Below, piece by piece: positions 25,216-35,824 of a stretch of 64,000 bases of DNA. The translations under genes and the position numbers were made by a program. This DNA is from Actinomycetospora sp. TBRC 11914 (GTDB taxonomy: Bacteria; Actinomycetota; Actinomycetes; Mycobacteriales; Pseudonocardiaceae), in the NCBI RefSeq assembly GCF_012933465.1, contig NZ_JABBND010000001.1, positions 992,001 to 1,056,000 of the forward strand, in the 5' to 3' direction. Within the stretch, counting starts at the first letter, position 1. The number at the start of each line of letters is the position of its first letter. The notes under the pieces are model-generated. The model was not told the DNA's origin. It ran no database searches and was given only the letters and a program-made list of their open reading frames with translations.

Positions 25216-25674
25216 TCACCGCTCCTCGAGGGCCCGCCATTCGTCGTCGGTGAACAGCCGCGAGCGGATGATGAACCGGACGCCCTCGGGCGCCTCGACC
25301 GAGAACCCGCTGCCGCGTCCCTTGACGACGTCGACGGTGAGGTGGGTGTGCTTCCAGTACTCGAACTGCGAGGCCGACATGTAGAAGCCGATCGGCTTCT
25401 CCAGCCCCTCGACCCTCAGGTCACCGAGGTGCACGTCCTGCCCGCCGATCTTGAAGTCCCCGTCCGGGTAGCACATCGGGGCGCTGCCGTCGCAGCACCC
25501 ACCGGACTGGTGGAACATCAGCGGGCCGTGGACGTCGGTGAGCGAGACCAGGAGCTCGGCGGCCTGCGGGGACAGGGCGACCCGTTCGGTCGTGCCGGAG
25601 CCCGGCACCTCGGGCACTTCGTCGGTGACAGCCGTCGAGGTGGATATCGGAGTACTGGTGCTGATCTCGGTCAT
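25216..25674 (-). CDS. DUF779 protein, aldehyde dehydrogenase partner
   Basis: A 152-residue protein whose conserved domain (about 30-150) is DUF779: LMFHQSGGCCDGSAPMCYP with a vicinal cysteine pair (60-61) plus Cys68, then DVHLGDLRVEGLEKPIGFYM, SQFEYWKHTHLTVDV and GRGSGFSVEAPEGVRF. The first 25 residues are Ser/Thr-rich and unconserved. DUF779 genes are very often placed directly after acetaldehyde-type dehydrogenase genes, as here (40 bases). The cysteine cluster suggests metal binding, redox or assembly support for the dehydrogenase, but no function is established. Confidence 0.88.
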   Translation of the reverse strand: MTEISTSTPISTSTAVTDEVPEVPGSGTTERVALSPQAAELLVSLTDVHGPLMFHQSGGCCDGSAPMCYPDGDFKIGGQDVHLGDLRVEGLEKPIGFYMSASQFEYWKHTHLTVDVVKGRGSGFSVEAPEGVRFIIRSRLFTDDEWRALEER

Positions 25675-25714
25675 CCTGTCCCCTCCTGCCGAGCCTCTCT
25701 TCCGACCGCGTCGA

Positions 25715-27238
<1,524 letters not shown>

Positions 27239-27339
27239 CCTCGGTCCTCCCCACTCGTGAGGGCGACGCGGGGATCCGCGCCGCCGATGTGACGCACGCC
27301 GTGCGCCCACCTGTGACGCAGGACGCTACGAATGCGGGG

Positions 27340-27358
27340 GTTGCACCGACGTTGCAAC
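27340..27358. promoter_or_regulatory. Inverted repeat in the aldehyde dehydrogenase control region
   Basis: GTTGCA and TGCAAC separated by 7 bases lie about 100 bases upstream of the aldehyde dehydrogenase gene and 127 bases upstream of the regulator. Nearby, TGTGACGCA is repeated in direct orientation (27288-27296 and 27312-27320). Either could be the site of the divergently encoded regulator. Confidence 0.45.
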
Positions 27359-27484
27359 GCGTGCGCGGAGCCGGAGCCGGGTCCACTGCCGTAGATGCGG
27401 GCCGGGGACCGACCGACTGGAGGGTTGCCCACCGTCGAAGAAGCGGGTCACGATGGGGTTCGGCACGACTCCACGGGGTGGTGG

Positions 27485-28984
27485 ATGACGAGAAGTCCCG
27501 CCGGTACCGGAGCCGACGCGCTGATCTGGGGAGATCCGCTCGAGCGCGCGGCCGTGCTCGCGCGTGTGCGCGACGCGGTGCTCGCCGGCGGACACGGCGA
27601 GGTCGAGCTGCGCGAGGTGGTGTCCGATTCGTGGCGGCGCTCGCTCGCCGCGCACGTCGACCCCGACCACGGCGCCCCCGCCCACGTCTTCGACGACCGC
27701 GAGCTCGACGAGCTGCGCGAGTCCCACCCGCTGGCACCCGTGCTGCCGATGCTGCGCACCACGCTGCTCGAGATCGCCGACGAGGCGATGCACGTCATGA
27801 TCGTCACCGACGCGTCGGGGCACATCCTCTGGCGGGAGGGCGCCGCGGGGATGCTGCACATCGCCGACGACCTCGAGCTCGCCGAGGGCTACCGCTGGAG
27901 CGAGGACTCCGCGGGCACCAACGCCATGGGCACCACCCTCGCGTCGGGCTCCCCCGTGCAGATCCACTCGTCGGAGCACCTCGTCGCGCAGTACCACCGC
28001 TTCACCTGCGCGGCGGCCCCGATCCGCGACCCCGACTCCGGCGAGGCGGTCGGCGCCGTCGACCTCACCGGCCCCGTCCGGACCTTCCACCCGAGCACCC
28101 TCGCGCTGGTGTCGGCGGCCGCGAAGCTGGCCGAGAACCACCTCGCCACCCGCCAGGCGATCCGCGACGAGCGGCTCCGGACGAAGAACCTGCCGCACCT
28201 GACCGGGCTCGGCGAGGCGCCCGGGGCGCTGCTCAGCCCGGCCGGCCGGGTGCTCGCCGCGACCCCCCACGGCTGGATCGACGACCGGGTGGAGCTGCCC
28301 GGCGCCGGCGACCGGATCGTGCTCGGCGAGCACGGCGAGGGCGTCCTCGAGCCGCTGGCCGAGGGCTGGCTGCTGCGGCTCGAGCGGACCTCGTCGGTGC
28401 GCCACCGCGCGACGCTGGCGCTGCCCTTCCTCGGCGCCCCCCGGCCCGTCGCCCGCCTCGACGGGCGCCCGCTGCGGCTCGGCGCGCGCCACGCCGAGCT
28501 GCTGGCACTGCTCGCGATGCACCCGGAGGGGCTGACCGCCGACGCGCTCGCCCAGGAGCTCTACGGCGACCGCGGCAACCCCGTCACCGTCCGCGCCGAG
28601 ATGCACCGGCTGCGCGGGCTGCTCGAGAGCGCGCCGAACGGCGCCGGGGTCGTGCGCACCGGCCCCTACCGGCTCGGGGCGCGGGTGGACGCGGACTTCC
28701 TCGCGCTGCGCGACGCGGTGCGCGCCGGCCGGATGCCCGACACCGAGCTGATCGGCCGCGGCGCGCTGCTGCCCACCTCGGACGCCCCGGGGATCCGCGC
28801 CCTGCGCGACGAGCTCGACGTCGGCGTCCGGTCCGCGGTGCTGCGTCGCGGCGACACCGCCGCGCTGTGGGCGCTCGCGCGGACGCCGTCGGGACGCCAG
28901 GACGCCGAGGTGGTCGAGCGGCTGCGCCACGTCCTGCCGGTCAGCGACCCGCGGCACGCGGAGTTGGGTGCCGATGGCTCGTGA
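27485..28984 (+). CDS. AcoR-like GAF-domain regulator with winged-helix output
   Basis: A 499-residue regulator. Residues about 1-230 match the sensory part of AcoR-type activators: SWRRSLAAHVDPDHGAP, then a GAF-like domain with SAGTNAMGTTLASGSPVQIH and SSEHLVAQYHRFTCAAAPI. Instead of a sigma-54-binding AAA+ domain, the C-terminal half (about 325-420) carries an OmpR-like winged-helix (LGARHAELLALLAMHPEGLT ... YGDRGNPVTVRAEMHRLRGL). It is divergent from the aldehyde dehydrogenase gene and most likely controls it in response to an aldehyde, alcohol or acetoin-like signal. ATG chosen at 27485; upstream in-frame starts add only unconserved residues. Its TGA lies in the arm of a hairpin. Confidence 0.8.
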   Translation: MTRSPAGTGADALIWGDPLERAAVLARVRDAVLAGGHGEVELREVVSDSWRRSLAAHVDPDHGAPAHVFDDRELDELRESHPLAPVLPMLRTTLLEIADEAMHVMIVTDASGHILWREGAAGMLHIADDLELAEGYRWSEDSAGTNAMGTTLASGSPVQIHSSEHLVAQYHRFTCAAAPIRDPDSGEAVGAVDLTGPVRTFHPSTLALVSAAAKLAENHLATRQAIRDERLRTKNLPHLTGLGEAPGALLSPAGRVLAATPHGWIDDRVELPGAGDRIVLGEHGEGVLEPLAEGWLLRLERTSSVRHRATLALPFLGAPRPVARLDGRPLRLGARHAELLALLAMHPEGLTADALAQELYGDRGNPVTVRAEMHRLRGLLESAPNGAGVVRTGPYRLGARVDADFLALRDAVRAGRMPDTELIGRGALLPTSDAPGIRALRDELDVGVRSAVLRRGDTAALWALARTPSGRQDAEVVERLRHVLPVSDPRHAELGADGS

Positions 28985-29022
28985 GCACGAAGTGTCGCAT
29001 ACCGGCACTTTCTGCTCACGAG
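28978..29022. terminator. CTCGTGAGCA hairpin, copy 2, with both stop codons in its arms
   Basis: CTCGTGAGCA pairs perfectly with TGCTCACGAG and AAGTG with CACTT inside. The + strand regulator gene ends at TGA 28982-28984 in the left arm, and the - strand coaX ends at TGA 29018-29016 in the right arm. One 45-base element therefore provides both stop codons and the probable terminator for two convergent genes. Confidence 0.8.
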
Positions 29023-29867
29023 CGCTTGCGCACCTGGCGGCGATCCTCCCGCGCCCGCGCCGCCGCCCGGACCCGCAGGAACACCGTGCGCAGGCCCTGG
29101 AGCGCGAGGTCGGGGACCTGGTGCGTCACCGTCGCGCACTCCGGCGCCACGACCGGCGCGAGGCCCCCGGACGCCACGACGGCGACCGGCGCCCGGCCGC
29201 CCGCGTCCTTCGCGGCGATCTCCGCGGACAGCCGGGTGACGAGGCCGTCGACCATCGCCGCCGCGCCGAGCACCAGCCCCGCCTGCATGCTCTCCACCGT
29301 CGAGCGGCCCAGCGCCGACCGCGGCGCCACGAGCTCGACCGGCCGCAGCCCGGCGGCCCGCAGCGCGAGCGCCTCGGCCGAGACCGCCACGCCCGCGGCG
29401 ATCGCGCCGCCGAGGAACTCCCCGGACGCCGAGACCGCGTCCACCGTCGTCGAGGTCCCGAACACCACGACGACGCACGGCCCGCCGACCTGCTCGTGGG
29501 CCGCGAGGGCCTGCACGACGCGGTCGGCGCCGACCTCCTTGGGGTTGTCCACCAGCAGCGGCACCCCGGTGCGCACCCCCGGTTCGACGAGCACGTGCTC
29601 CACGCCCGCGAAGTGCTTGTCGAGCATCCCCCGCAGCTCCCGCAGCAGCGCGGGCACCGTCGAGAGCGCCGCCACCCCGTCGACCTCGGCGAGCAGCGGG
29701 CCGAGCATGCCCCGCACCGTCAGGGCGAGCTCGTCGGCGGTGGCGCGCCGCTCGGTGCGCACGCGGGCGGTCCAGCGCGCCTGCGGCCGGTCGGCCGCCT
29801 CGCCGTCGGGGTTCGGGTAGAGCGCGAGCGCGGTCTGGGTGTTGCCGACGTCGATGCAGAGCAGCAC
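29016..29867 (-). CDS. coaX: Type III pantothenate kinase
   Basis: CoaX phosphorylates pantothenate, the first step of coenzyme A synthesis, and unlike type I kinase is not inhibited by CoA. The 283-residue ASKHA-fold protein has the N-terminal phosphate loop MLLCIDVGNTQTALAL, the substrate segment NPKEVGADRVVQALAAHE and the second phosphate motif VVVFGTSTTVDAV (usually DFGTATT). The first Asp of that motif is replaced by Val-Phe, which is a departure to note. GTG start, 12 bases after panD. It ends the leftward pan operon. Confidence 0.9.
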   Translation of the reverse strand: MLLCIDVGNTQTALALYPNPDGEAADRPQARWTARVRTERRATADELALTVRGMLGPLLAEVDGVAALSTVPALLRELRGMLDKHFAGVEHVLVEPGVRTGVPLLVDNPKEVGADRVVQALAAHEQVGGPCVVVVFGTSTTVDAVSASGEFLGGAIAAGVAVSAEALALRAAGLRPVELVAPRSALGRSTVESMQAGLVLGAAAMVDGLVTRLSAEIAAKDAGGRAPVAVVASGGLAPVVAPECATVTHQVPDLALQGLRTVFLRVRAAARAREDRRQVRKRS

Positions 29868-29879
29868 CCGGCCCGGTCC

Positions 29880-30317
29880 CTAGTTCAGCGCGGCCCGCGC
29901 CCGGGTCCCGGGCACCAGCAGCGAGGACGCCGGCGCGTCGTCGGGGACGCGGGCGGGGTCGGCGGACTCGTCGAGCACCTGGTTGCGCTCGTCGACGAAC
30001 ACGACCCGCGGCCGGTACTCGCGCGCCTCGGCGTCCTCCATCTGCCCGTAGGCGATGAGGATGACGAGGTCGCCGGGGTGCACCAGGTGCGCGGCCGCAC
30101 CGTTGATGCCGATGACACCCGACCCGGCGTCGCCCTCGATCACGTAGGTCTCGAGGCGGGCGCCGTTGGTGACGTCGACGATCGTCACCTGCTCGCCGGG
30201 CAGCAGGTCGGCCGCGGCCATGAGGTCCGTGTCCACCGTGACCGAGCCGACGTAGTGCAGGTCGGCGTCCGTCACCGTCGCCCGGTGGATCTTCGACTTC
30301 AGCATCGTGCGCAGCAT
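29880..30317 (-). CDS. panD: Aspartate 1-decarboxylase
   Basis: PanD makes beta-alanine from aspartate for pantothenate synthesis. It is made as a proenzyme that cleaves itself between Gly24 and Ser25 (HYVGSVTVD), leaving a pyruvoyl group on the new N-terminus. Other family segments are [28 protein letters not shown] and [20 protein letters not shown]. The 145-residue length is normal, with a somewhat long C-terminal tail. Its ATG overlaps the panC stop by one base (TGATG), so translation is coupled. Confidence 0.97.
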   Translation of the reverse strand: MLRTMLKSKIHRATVTDADLHYVGSVTVDTDLMAAADLLPGEQVTIVDVTNGARLETYVIEGDAGSGVIGINGAAAHLVHPGDLVILIAYGQMEDAEAREYRPRVVFVDERNQVLDESADPARVPDDAPASSLLVPGTRARAALN

Positions 30318-31231
30318 CAGGAGCTCCTCACCACGGTGACGTCGGCGTTGTCGATCAGGTGGGTCGAGCCGGCCCGGGCAGCGATCAGCAGCCGCGCGGG
30401 GCCGGCGTCGGGCGCGGGACCGAGGTCACGGTCGCGCAGCTCGACGTAGTCGACGTCGAGGGCGGGCTCGGCGTCGAGGACCGCGCGGGCGGCCGGCACG
30501 ACGGCGGCCGCGCCCTGCTCGCCCGCGTACCGGCCCGCCGCGAGGGCGGCGGAGATCGCGACGGCGGCGCGGCGGGCGTCGGCGTCGAGGTAGGCGTTGC
30601 GGGAGGAGAGGGCGAGGCCGTCCTGCTCGCGGACGGTGGGGACGCCGACCACGTGCACGTCGATGTCGAGGTCGCGCACCATCCGGCGGATCAGCGTGAG
30701 CTGCTGGTAGTCCTTCTCGCCGAAGAACGCGACGTCGGGGGCGACGATCGCGAACAGCTTGTTGACCACCGTGAGCATCCCGGCGAAGTGCCCGGGCCGG
30801 ACCGCGCCCTCGAGCTCGGCGCCCAGCGGGCCGGGGTCGATCGTGGTGCTGAAGCCCGGCGGGTACATGGCCTCGACGTCGGGGGCGAACACCAGCTCGA
30901 CGCCCTCCTCGCGGCACATCTCGAGGTCGGCCTCGAAGGCGCGCGGGTAGCGGTCGAAGTCCTCGTGCGGACCGAACTGGCGCGGGTTCACGAAGATCGA
31001 CACGACGGTCGTCGACCCCGGGATCGCGCGGGCGCGGCGCATCAGCTCGCGGTGCCCGTCGTGCAGGGCGCCCATGGTCGGCACGAGCGTGACCCGGCGG
31101 CCGCCGCCCCGGAGCGCCTTGGTCACCCGGCGCAGCGAGTTCGGGTCGGAGTGGACGGTCAGGTCGTCGCGGGTGAAGCGGGGCCTGCGCCCCAGCACGT
31201 CGTGGGTGCGCAGGCTGGACGGGCGGGTCAC
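30317..31231 (-). CDS. panC: Pantothenate synthetase
   Basis: PanC joins pantoate and beta-alanine using ATP. The 304-residue protein has the nucleotide-binding [20 protein letters not shown], the [19 protein letters not shown] segment, [19 protein letters not shown] with the KMSKS-like neighbourhood, and the ALSSRNAYL motif. The N-terminus (about 1-25) is longer than in E. coli. GTG at 31231 overlaps the stop of the upstream Rossmann gene (GTGA). The gene order Rossmann protein-panC-panD-coaX equals that of M. tuberculosis Rv3603c to Rv3600c. Confidence 0.96.
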   Translation of the reverse strand: MTRPSSLRTHDVLGRRPRFTRDDLTVHSDPNSLRRVTKALRGGGRRVTLVPTMGALHDGHRELMRRARAIPGSTTVVSIFVNPRQFGPHEDFDRYPRAFEADLEMCREEGVELVFAPDVEAMYPPGFSTTIDPGPLGAELEGAVRPGHFAGMLTVVNKLFAIVAPDVAFFGEKDYQQLTLIRRMVRDLDIDVHVVGVPTVREQDGLALSSRNAYLDADARRAAVAISAALAAGRYAGEQGAAAVVPAARAVLDAEPALDVDYVELRDRDLGPAPDAGPARLLIAARAGSTHLIDNADVTVVRSS

Positions 31232-32169
31232 GGGGTGTGCCTCTCGAGGGCGTGGGCGATGTTCTGCGAGTCCTCGGGCCCGATGAGCCCGCCGTCGAGG
31301 GCGCGCTCGGCGGTGCGGCGGGCGAGGGCCCGGTAGAGCTCGGCCGACGCGGGAGCACGCCGGTCGAGGTGCCGCAGATGGGTCTCGACGGTGCCCGCGT
31401 CGCCCCGCACGACCGGTCCGGTCAGGGCGCGGTCGCCGTGGCGCAGGGCGTTGTCGAGGGCCGCGGACAGCAGTGGGGCGAGCACCCGCTCGGCCGGCTC
31501 GATGCCCGCGCCGGTGAGGAGGTCCGCGGCCTCGCGGACCAGCGTGACCAGGTGGTTCGCGCCGTGGGCGAGCGCCGCGTGGTAGAGCGGGCGCAGCTCC
31601 TCGGGGATGCGCACCGGCTCCGCGCCGATCTCGACGACGAGCGCCTCGCCCACCAGCCACGCCGCCTCGGCGTCCTCGGTGCCGGCCTCCCCGGCCGTCA
31701 CCCCCACGCACGCGCCGGCGAGCCGGGTGACGTCCTCGGCGCGGCCGGTGACGGTCATGGCGGGGTGCAGGGCGATCGGGAGGACGTCGTGCTCCGCGGC
31801 GGGGGCGAGCACGCCGACGCCGTGGGCGCCGCAGGTGTGGACGAGGATCTGGCCCGGCCGCAGGCAGCCCGACGCCGCCAGCCCACGGACCAGCCCGGGC
31901 AGGACGTCGTCGGGCACGGCGAGCAGCGCGAGGTCGGCGCGGCGCACCACCTCGTCGGGCGGGAGGATCTCCGCGCCCGGCAGGAGCGACTCGGCGCGCT
32001 GCCGGGAGGCGCGGGAGACGGCGGAGGCGGCGACGACCGTGTGCCCGGCGCCGGCGAGCGCGGCACCCATGACGGCGCCGACCCGACCTGCCGAGACCAC
32101 CCCGACGTCGAGGCGGGCGGGCCGGGGCGCGGCCGGTACCGGCCCGGCGTCCTTGCCGGAGGCGCTCAC
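31228..32169 (-). CDS. Rossmann-fold/DUF2520 protein, Rv3603c-like
   Basis: A protein of about 313 residues with an N-terminal NAD(P)-binding Rossmann domain ([29 protein letters not shown]) and a C-terminal all-helical DUF2520 domain ([20 protein letters not shown]), the layout of ketopantoate- or pyrroline-reductase-like enzymes. Being coupled to panC, it may supply pantoate as an alternative ketopantoate reductase, but this is inference; no panE or panB is in the window. The GTG at 32169 was preferred because AGGGG lies at good distance; ATG at 32184 is an alternative. Confidence 0.82.
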   Translation of the reverse strand: MSASGKDAGPVPAAPRPARLDVGVVSAGRVGAVMGAALAGAGHTVVAASAVSRASRQRAESLLPGAEILPPDEVVRRADLALLAVPDDVLPGLVRGLAASGCLRPGQILVHTCGAHGVGVLAPAAEHDVLPIALHPAMTVTGRAEDVTRLAGACVGVTAGEAGTEDAEAAWLVGEALVVEIGAEPVRIPEELRPLYHAALAHGANHLVTLVREAADLLTGAGIEPAERVLAPLLSAALDNALRHGDRALTGPVVRGDAGTVETHLRHLDRRAPASAELYRALARRTAERALDGGLIGPEDSQNIAHALERHTP

Positions 32170-32312
32170 GCGGACACCCCTCATCACGGTCGTCGTTCCC
32201 GTCCCGCGGTCGCGCGGGTACCGGACGATGCGACCGCGAGGGTAGACGCGCGGTGACCCGGACACGGCGTCCGGGTGATCGGCTTCACGCGGCGCGCCCA
32301 AGGCGCGCCCGG

Positions 32313-32368
32313 CGAGGGGTACGGCACGCATCCCGGGCGGGCGTCCGCCCTGCCCAGCGTGCCCGTGA
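32313..32368 (-). repeat. 56-bp inverted-end element, copy 3 (diverged)
   Basis: On the + strand it starts CGAGGGGTACGGCACGCATC and ends GTGCCCGTGA, 56 bases. Read on the - strand it aligns to copies 4 and 5 over GGGCAG...GCCCGGGATGCGTG. The outer ends have drifted, so this is the most decayed copy. It lies between the PrsW-like gene and the Rossmann gene, in a 215-base gap that also holds a GGCGCGCC repeat. Confidence 0.55.
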
Positions 32369-32384
32369 TCACGGGCGGGCGGCC

Positions 32385-33776
32385 CTACCGGCCGTCGGGC
32401 CGGCCGTGGCGCGGGCCGCCGGGGGGCTGCTGTCCCGGGTAGGGCTGCGGTGGGGCACCGAACGGGGGTCCCGACGGCGGGTGGGGCCCACCGGGCACCG
32501 GCCCCGACGGCGGCCCCGGGGCGTAGCCGGGCCGGGGCGGCACGGGTCCGGAGGGCATGGGGCCGGAAGGCATGGGGCCGGAGGGCATGGGACCGGCATG
32601 CATGGGTCCCGACGGCGGGCCCGGCGGCGGGCCTCCGTGCTGGGGCACCCCGGGCGCGGTGACCGCGGCGAGCCGGGTCCGGCGGACGTTGTCGAGCAGC
32701 TCGTCGTGCCACTCGGGCTTCGGGGGGATCGCCCCGCGGTCGGCGCGGGCCCGCAGGAAGGCGAGCTCGGACACGGCGTGCTGGTAGTGCACGACGGCCT
32801 CGGCGGCCGGCTTGCCCGCGGTGCGTCGGACGGCGGTGCGCCAGCGTCGTCGGCCGGCCATGCTCCCGAGCAGCGGCACCTCGCTCTCGGCGATCCAGCC
32901 GGCCGCGGCGAAGCCCGGCATCTGGGCGGCGAGGACGTCGCGCTCCCGGCGTCGCTGCCAGAGCACCAGCCCGAGGATCGCGACGAACAACGGCAGCATG
33001 ATCAGGATGTAGACGCCGAAGAACCCGGGGCCGAGCTGGGTCGCCGAGTTCCACAGCGCGTGCAGGATCACCGCGAGGACATAGCCGAGGAGGATCGCCA
33101 CGGCGCCGACCGCGCGGGAGCGCACGGTGGCCGCGATCCCGACCCCGATCCCCGTCATCGACGTGAACAGCGGGTGCGCGAACGGCGAGAGCAGGCCGCG
33201 CAGGATGAAGGTGGCGACGATCCCCGCCGTCGGGGTCGCGCCCGCCTCGGTGAAGGCCCGCCCGAAGTAGATGATGTTCTCGGTGAAGGCGAACCCGGCG
33301 CCGACGAAGCCCGCGTAGACGATGCCGTCGACGATCCCGTCGAACTCGCGGCGCCGCAGGAGCAGCAGGCCCACGAGGAACGCGCCCTTGACGAACTCCT
33401 CGACCAGCGGCGCGGAGACGACGGCGCCGACCAGGTCACCCTGCCCCTGACCGAGCAGCAGCTCGGCCGCGATCACCGCGCTCGAGTTGATCACGAGCGC
33501 GACGAGGGCCGCCAGGCCCGCGCCCCAGAGGAACGCGGTGAGCAGCAGCCGCGGCGGCTCCGGCTCCCACCGGTCGATCCAGGCGAAGGCGAGGAGCACC
33601 GGACCGACGGGCAGCATCGCGCAGAGCGCCCCGACGATCACGCCGCCCGCGCCGATCTCGGTGCTCGCGAGCCCGATCGCCGCGAGCGCGCACACCCCCA
33701 GGACGATGAGCCCGAGGACGGGCCAGACGAGCGTGCGCCGCTGGTGGGGCGCCAGCCGTACCGGGGTGGCGATCAC
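32385..33776 (-). CDS. PrsW-family intramembrane protease
   Basis: A 463-residue membrane protein. The first about 280 residues form about eight transmembrane helices with the PrsW metalloprotease motifs: EEFVK (126-130), FTEN (164-167), FAHPLFTSM (His201) and HALWN (239-243). In other bacteria PrsW cuts anti-sigma factors inside the membrane. A cytoplasmic region follows, and from about 380 on the protein is Pro/Gly-rich with repeated GPMPS units (about 403-420). No sigma/anti-sigma pair is adjacent, so its substrate is unknown. ATG start; it begins the leftward pan block or is separate, since a 215-base gap follows. Confidence 0.85.
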   Translation of the reverse strand: MIATPVRLAPHQRRTLVWPVLGLIVLGVCALAAIGLASTEIGAGGVIVGALCAMLPVGPVLLAFAWIDRWEPEPPRLLLTAFLWGAGLAALVALVINSSAVIAAELLLGQGQGDLVGAVVSAPLVEEFVKGAFLVGLLLLRRREFDGIVDGIVYAGFVGAGFAFTENIIYFGRAFTEAGATPTAGIVATFILRGLLSPFAHPLFTSMTGIGVGIAATVRSRAVGAVAILLGYVLAVILHALWNSATQLGPGFFGVYILIMLPLFVAILGLVLWQRRRERDVLAAQMPGFAAAGWIAESEVPLLGSMAGRRRWRTAVRRTAGKPAAEAVVHYQHAVSELAFLRARADRGAIPPKPEWHDELLDNVRRTRLAAVTAPGVPQHGGPPPGPPSGPMHAGPMPSGPMPSGPMPSGPVPPRPGYAPGPPSGPVPGGPHPPSGPPFGAPPQPYPGQQPPGGPRHGRPDGR

Positions 33777-33824
33777 CCTGCCGCAGGGTAGTGCCGGACA
33801 CCTCGCACGGCCGGACGGGGGACG

Positions 33825-34415
33825 TCAGCGGGGCCGGGGCCGCTCCCCGGTGACGTGTCCCGGGCCGTGTCGATGCCACGACGGCGGAGGGGTCGGCGGC
33901 GCCACCGGCGCCCACCGCTCGGACCCGGCGACCGCCCGCAGCCGCGGCGGTGCGGACGCGGCCTCGGCCCGCTCGAGGTGAGACCGGAGCCGTTCCAGCT
34001 CGCCGCGCAGTCCGGCGATCTCCTCCGCCGTCTCCGCGGCGACCTCGCGGCGCACCGCCCGCTCGACGGTGAGCTCGTGCTCGCGCCGCGCGTCCACCTC
34101 GGCGGCGAGCTCGAGCTCGTAGGTGCGCCGCAGCGCCTCCTCGCGCTCGGCCGAGCCACCCGCACGGGCACCGCGCCGCACGAGCGCGGCCACCGCCAGC
34201 AACGCCGCCCACAGGGCCGCGACGACGCCCAGGCGCAGCAGCCGGCCGTCCTCGCCCACCACGACGACGACCGCCGCGATCACCCCGAGCAGGCCGGTGA
34301 GCGTCAGGAGCAGCCGGACGACCGGGTCGACGCGGCGCGCCACCTGCGACGACGGGCGGGGCCCTCGGCGTCCGGACCGTCCGTCCGGAGCGGCGACCCC
34401 GTCGGCGGCTGCCAT
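33825..34415 (-). CDS. Membrane protein with coiled coil, Rv3604c-like
   Basis: A 196-residue protein with a basic N-terminus, two adjacent membrane helices (about 33-54 and 60-79) and a cytoplasmic charged helix (about 85-150) rich in Glu/Arg that should form a coiled coil (EEALRRTYELELAAEVDARR ... EEIAGLRGELERLRSHLERA). The tail is Pro/His-rich. Gene position between the fol genes and panC block matches Rv3604c (DUF6779). Function unknown; the topology suggests a scaffold. Confidence 0.72.
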   Translation of the reverse strand: MAAADGVAAPDGRSGRRGPRPSSQVARRVDPVVRLLLTLTGLLGVIAAVVVVVGEDGRLLRLGVVAALWAALLAVAALVRRGARAGGSAEREEALRRTYELELAAEVDARREHELTVERAVRREVAAETAEEIAGLRGELERLRSHLERAEAASAPPRLRAVAGSERWAPVAPPTPPPSWHRHGPGHVTGERPRPR

Positions 34416-34464
34416 GCACGCAGCGTACCGACGGCGATCATCCGGTCACCGCCCGGTGGTCTCC

Positions 34465-34932
34465 TCAGCGGTCCGGGTCGGGCGTGGTGTCCTGGTCGTC
34501 GGGGGTGCGGCAGCACCACTCGAGGGCCAGCGCGGCCCCGACGAGCACCGCCGACCCGAGGATCCCGACGACCGACGCCACCGTGTCGGACGCCGCCGCG
34601 GCCACCTGAGCGCGCCGCGGCAGCACGTAGGCGAGCACTCCGCACCACGCCCCGCCGACCAGCGCCCCGGCCAGGGCCGAGGCCTTCGCGAGCGCGACGG
34701 CCCGCGCGGTGGCCAGGGCGTCGACCGGGCGCGCCCCGGGACGGCGGCGGATGCGGCGGTACAGGACCACCGCGATCCCCGCCTCCACGACCCCGAGGAC
34801 CAGGAAGGTGACCCCGGCGGGGGTGGGCAGCGGCGGGAGCGCGCCGTAGAAGGCGCCGAGCAGGAGGTTGACGACGAGGCCCGCCGCGACCGCGAGCACG
34901 AGCAGCACCGACGGGCTGGTCCGCGTCGTCAC
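34465..34932 (-). CDS. DUF3180 membrane protein
   Basis: A 155-residue protein with four membrane helices in two pairs (about 10-30, 38-58, 85-110, 125-147), matching DUF3180, the family always found next to folK in actinobacteria (Rv3605c). GTG start overlaps the folK stop (GTGA), so it is made together with the folate genes. Its role is unknown; the constant linkage hints at a membrane function related to folate or pterin, which is inference only. Confidence 0.8.
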   Translation of the reverse strand: MTTRTSPSVLLVLAVAAGLVVNLLLGAFYGALPPLPTPAGVTFLVLGVVEAGIAVVLYRRIRRRPGARPVDALATARAVALAKASALAGALVGGAWCGVLAYVLPRRAQVAAAASDTVASVVGILGSAVLVGAALALEWCCRTPDDQDTTPDPDR

Positions 34933-35438
34933 GTCGCGGGCCCCGTCGCCACCACGCCGTCCCGCTCCGCCGCCGGCAGCGCGGCGAGCAGCTCGGCGAC
35001 CGTCCCGCGGCCCGGGACCTCGGTGTCCGGCTCGATCTCCGCCCACGGCACGAGGACGAAGGCGCGCTCCGCCAGCCGGGGGTGCGGCAGCAGCAGGTCG
35101 GGATCGTCGCTGGTCAGCGGCGTGCCGGCGTCCTCGACGGTGAGCACGTCGACGTCGAGGGTGCGCGGCCCCCAGCGCACCGCCGCGCCCGAGCGGTCCC
35201 GCCCCCGGGCCTGCTCGGCCTGCTGCGCCCGGTCGAGCCAGTCACGGGGGCCGGCCGCCGGGTCGTCGACGGCGACGACGAGGTTGAGGAACTCGTCCTG
35301 CGCGACCCCGCCCCACGGCGCGGTGGCGTAGGTCCCGGACACGGTCGTGGTCCAGGGGGCGAGGACGTCGAGCGCGTGGCGCAGGTGGGCCTCGCGGTCC
35401 CCGACGTTGGAGCCCAGCGAGAGCACGGCCCGGGTCAC
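34929..35438 (-). CDS. folK: 6-hydroxymethyl-7,8-dihydropterin pyrophosphokinase
   Basis: FolK transfers pyrophosphate from ATP to hydroxymethyldihydropterin in folate synthesis. The 169-residue protein has the start [20 protein letters not shown], the loop segment [32 protein letters not shown] with the metal-binding Asp pair and [20 protein letters not shown] overlaps the folB stop (GTGA). Part of the unbroken folE-folP-folB-folK-DUF3180 block. Confidence 0.96.
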   Translation of the reverse strand: MTRAVLSLGSNVGDREAHLRHALDVLAPWTTTVSGTYATAPWGGVAQDEFLNLVVAVDDPAAGPRDWLDRAQQAEQARGRDRSGAAVRWGPRTLDVDVLTVEDAGTPLTSDDPDLLLPHPRLAERAFVLVPWAEIEPDTEVPGRGTVAELLAALPAAERDGVVATGPAT

Positions 35439-35824
35439 GCGCGGGTCCGCGTGAGGTGCACCGCCACGTCGTCGAACGGCCGGGCGATCGGGGCCTGCGG
35501 CTTGTGCAGGACCACCTCGACGCCGGCCACCCGCGGGTCGTCGAGCACGACCGCGGCGACGTCGGCGGCCACGGCCTCGATGAGCGAGCGCGGCGGCCCG
35601 GCGACGACGGCGGCCGCGGCCTCGGCGAGCGCGCCGTAGTCGACGGTGTCGGCGAGGTCGTCGCTGACGCCCGCCGCGGCGAGGTCGGTCCAGACGACGA
35701 GGTCGAGCACGAAGTCCTGGCCGTCGCGACGCTCGTGCTCGAACACCCCGTGGTGCCCGCGCACCCGCAGGCCCCGCAGCTCGATGCGGTCGCCCGGGTC
35801 CGCGGGGAGGTCCGGACCACTCAC
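35435..35824 (-). CDS. folB: Dihydroneopterin aldolase
   Basis: FolB cleaves dihydroneopterin to hydroxymethyldihydropterin and glycolaldehyde. The 129-residue protein contains [20 protein letters not shown] with the conserved [43 protein letters not shown] and the late catalytic lysine in [13 protein letters not shown] start overlaps the folP stop (GTGA) and its own stop overlaps folK in the same way. Confidence 0.96.
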   Translation of the reverse strand: MSGPDLPADPGDRIELRGLRVRGHHGVFEHERRDGQDFVLDLVVWTDLAAAGVSDDLADTVDYGALAEAAAAVVAGPPRSLIEAVAADVAAVVLDDPRVAGVEVVLHKPQAPIARPFDDVAVHLTRTRA

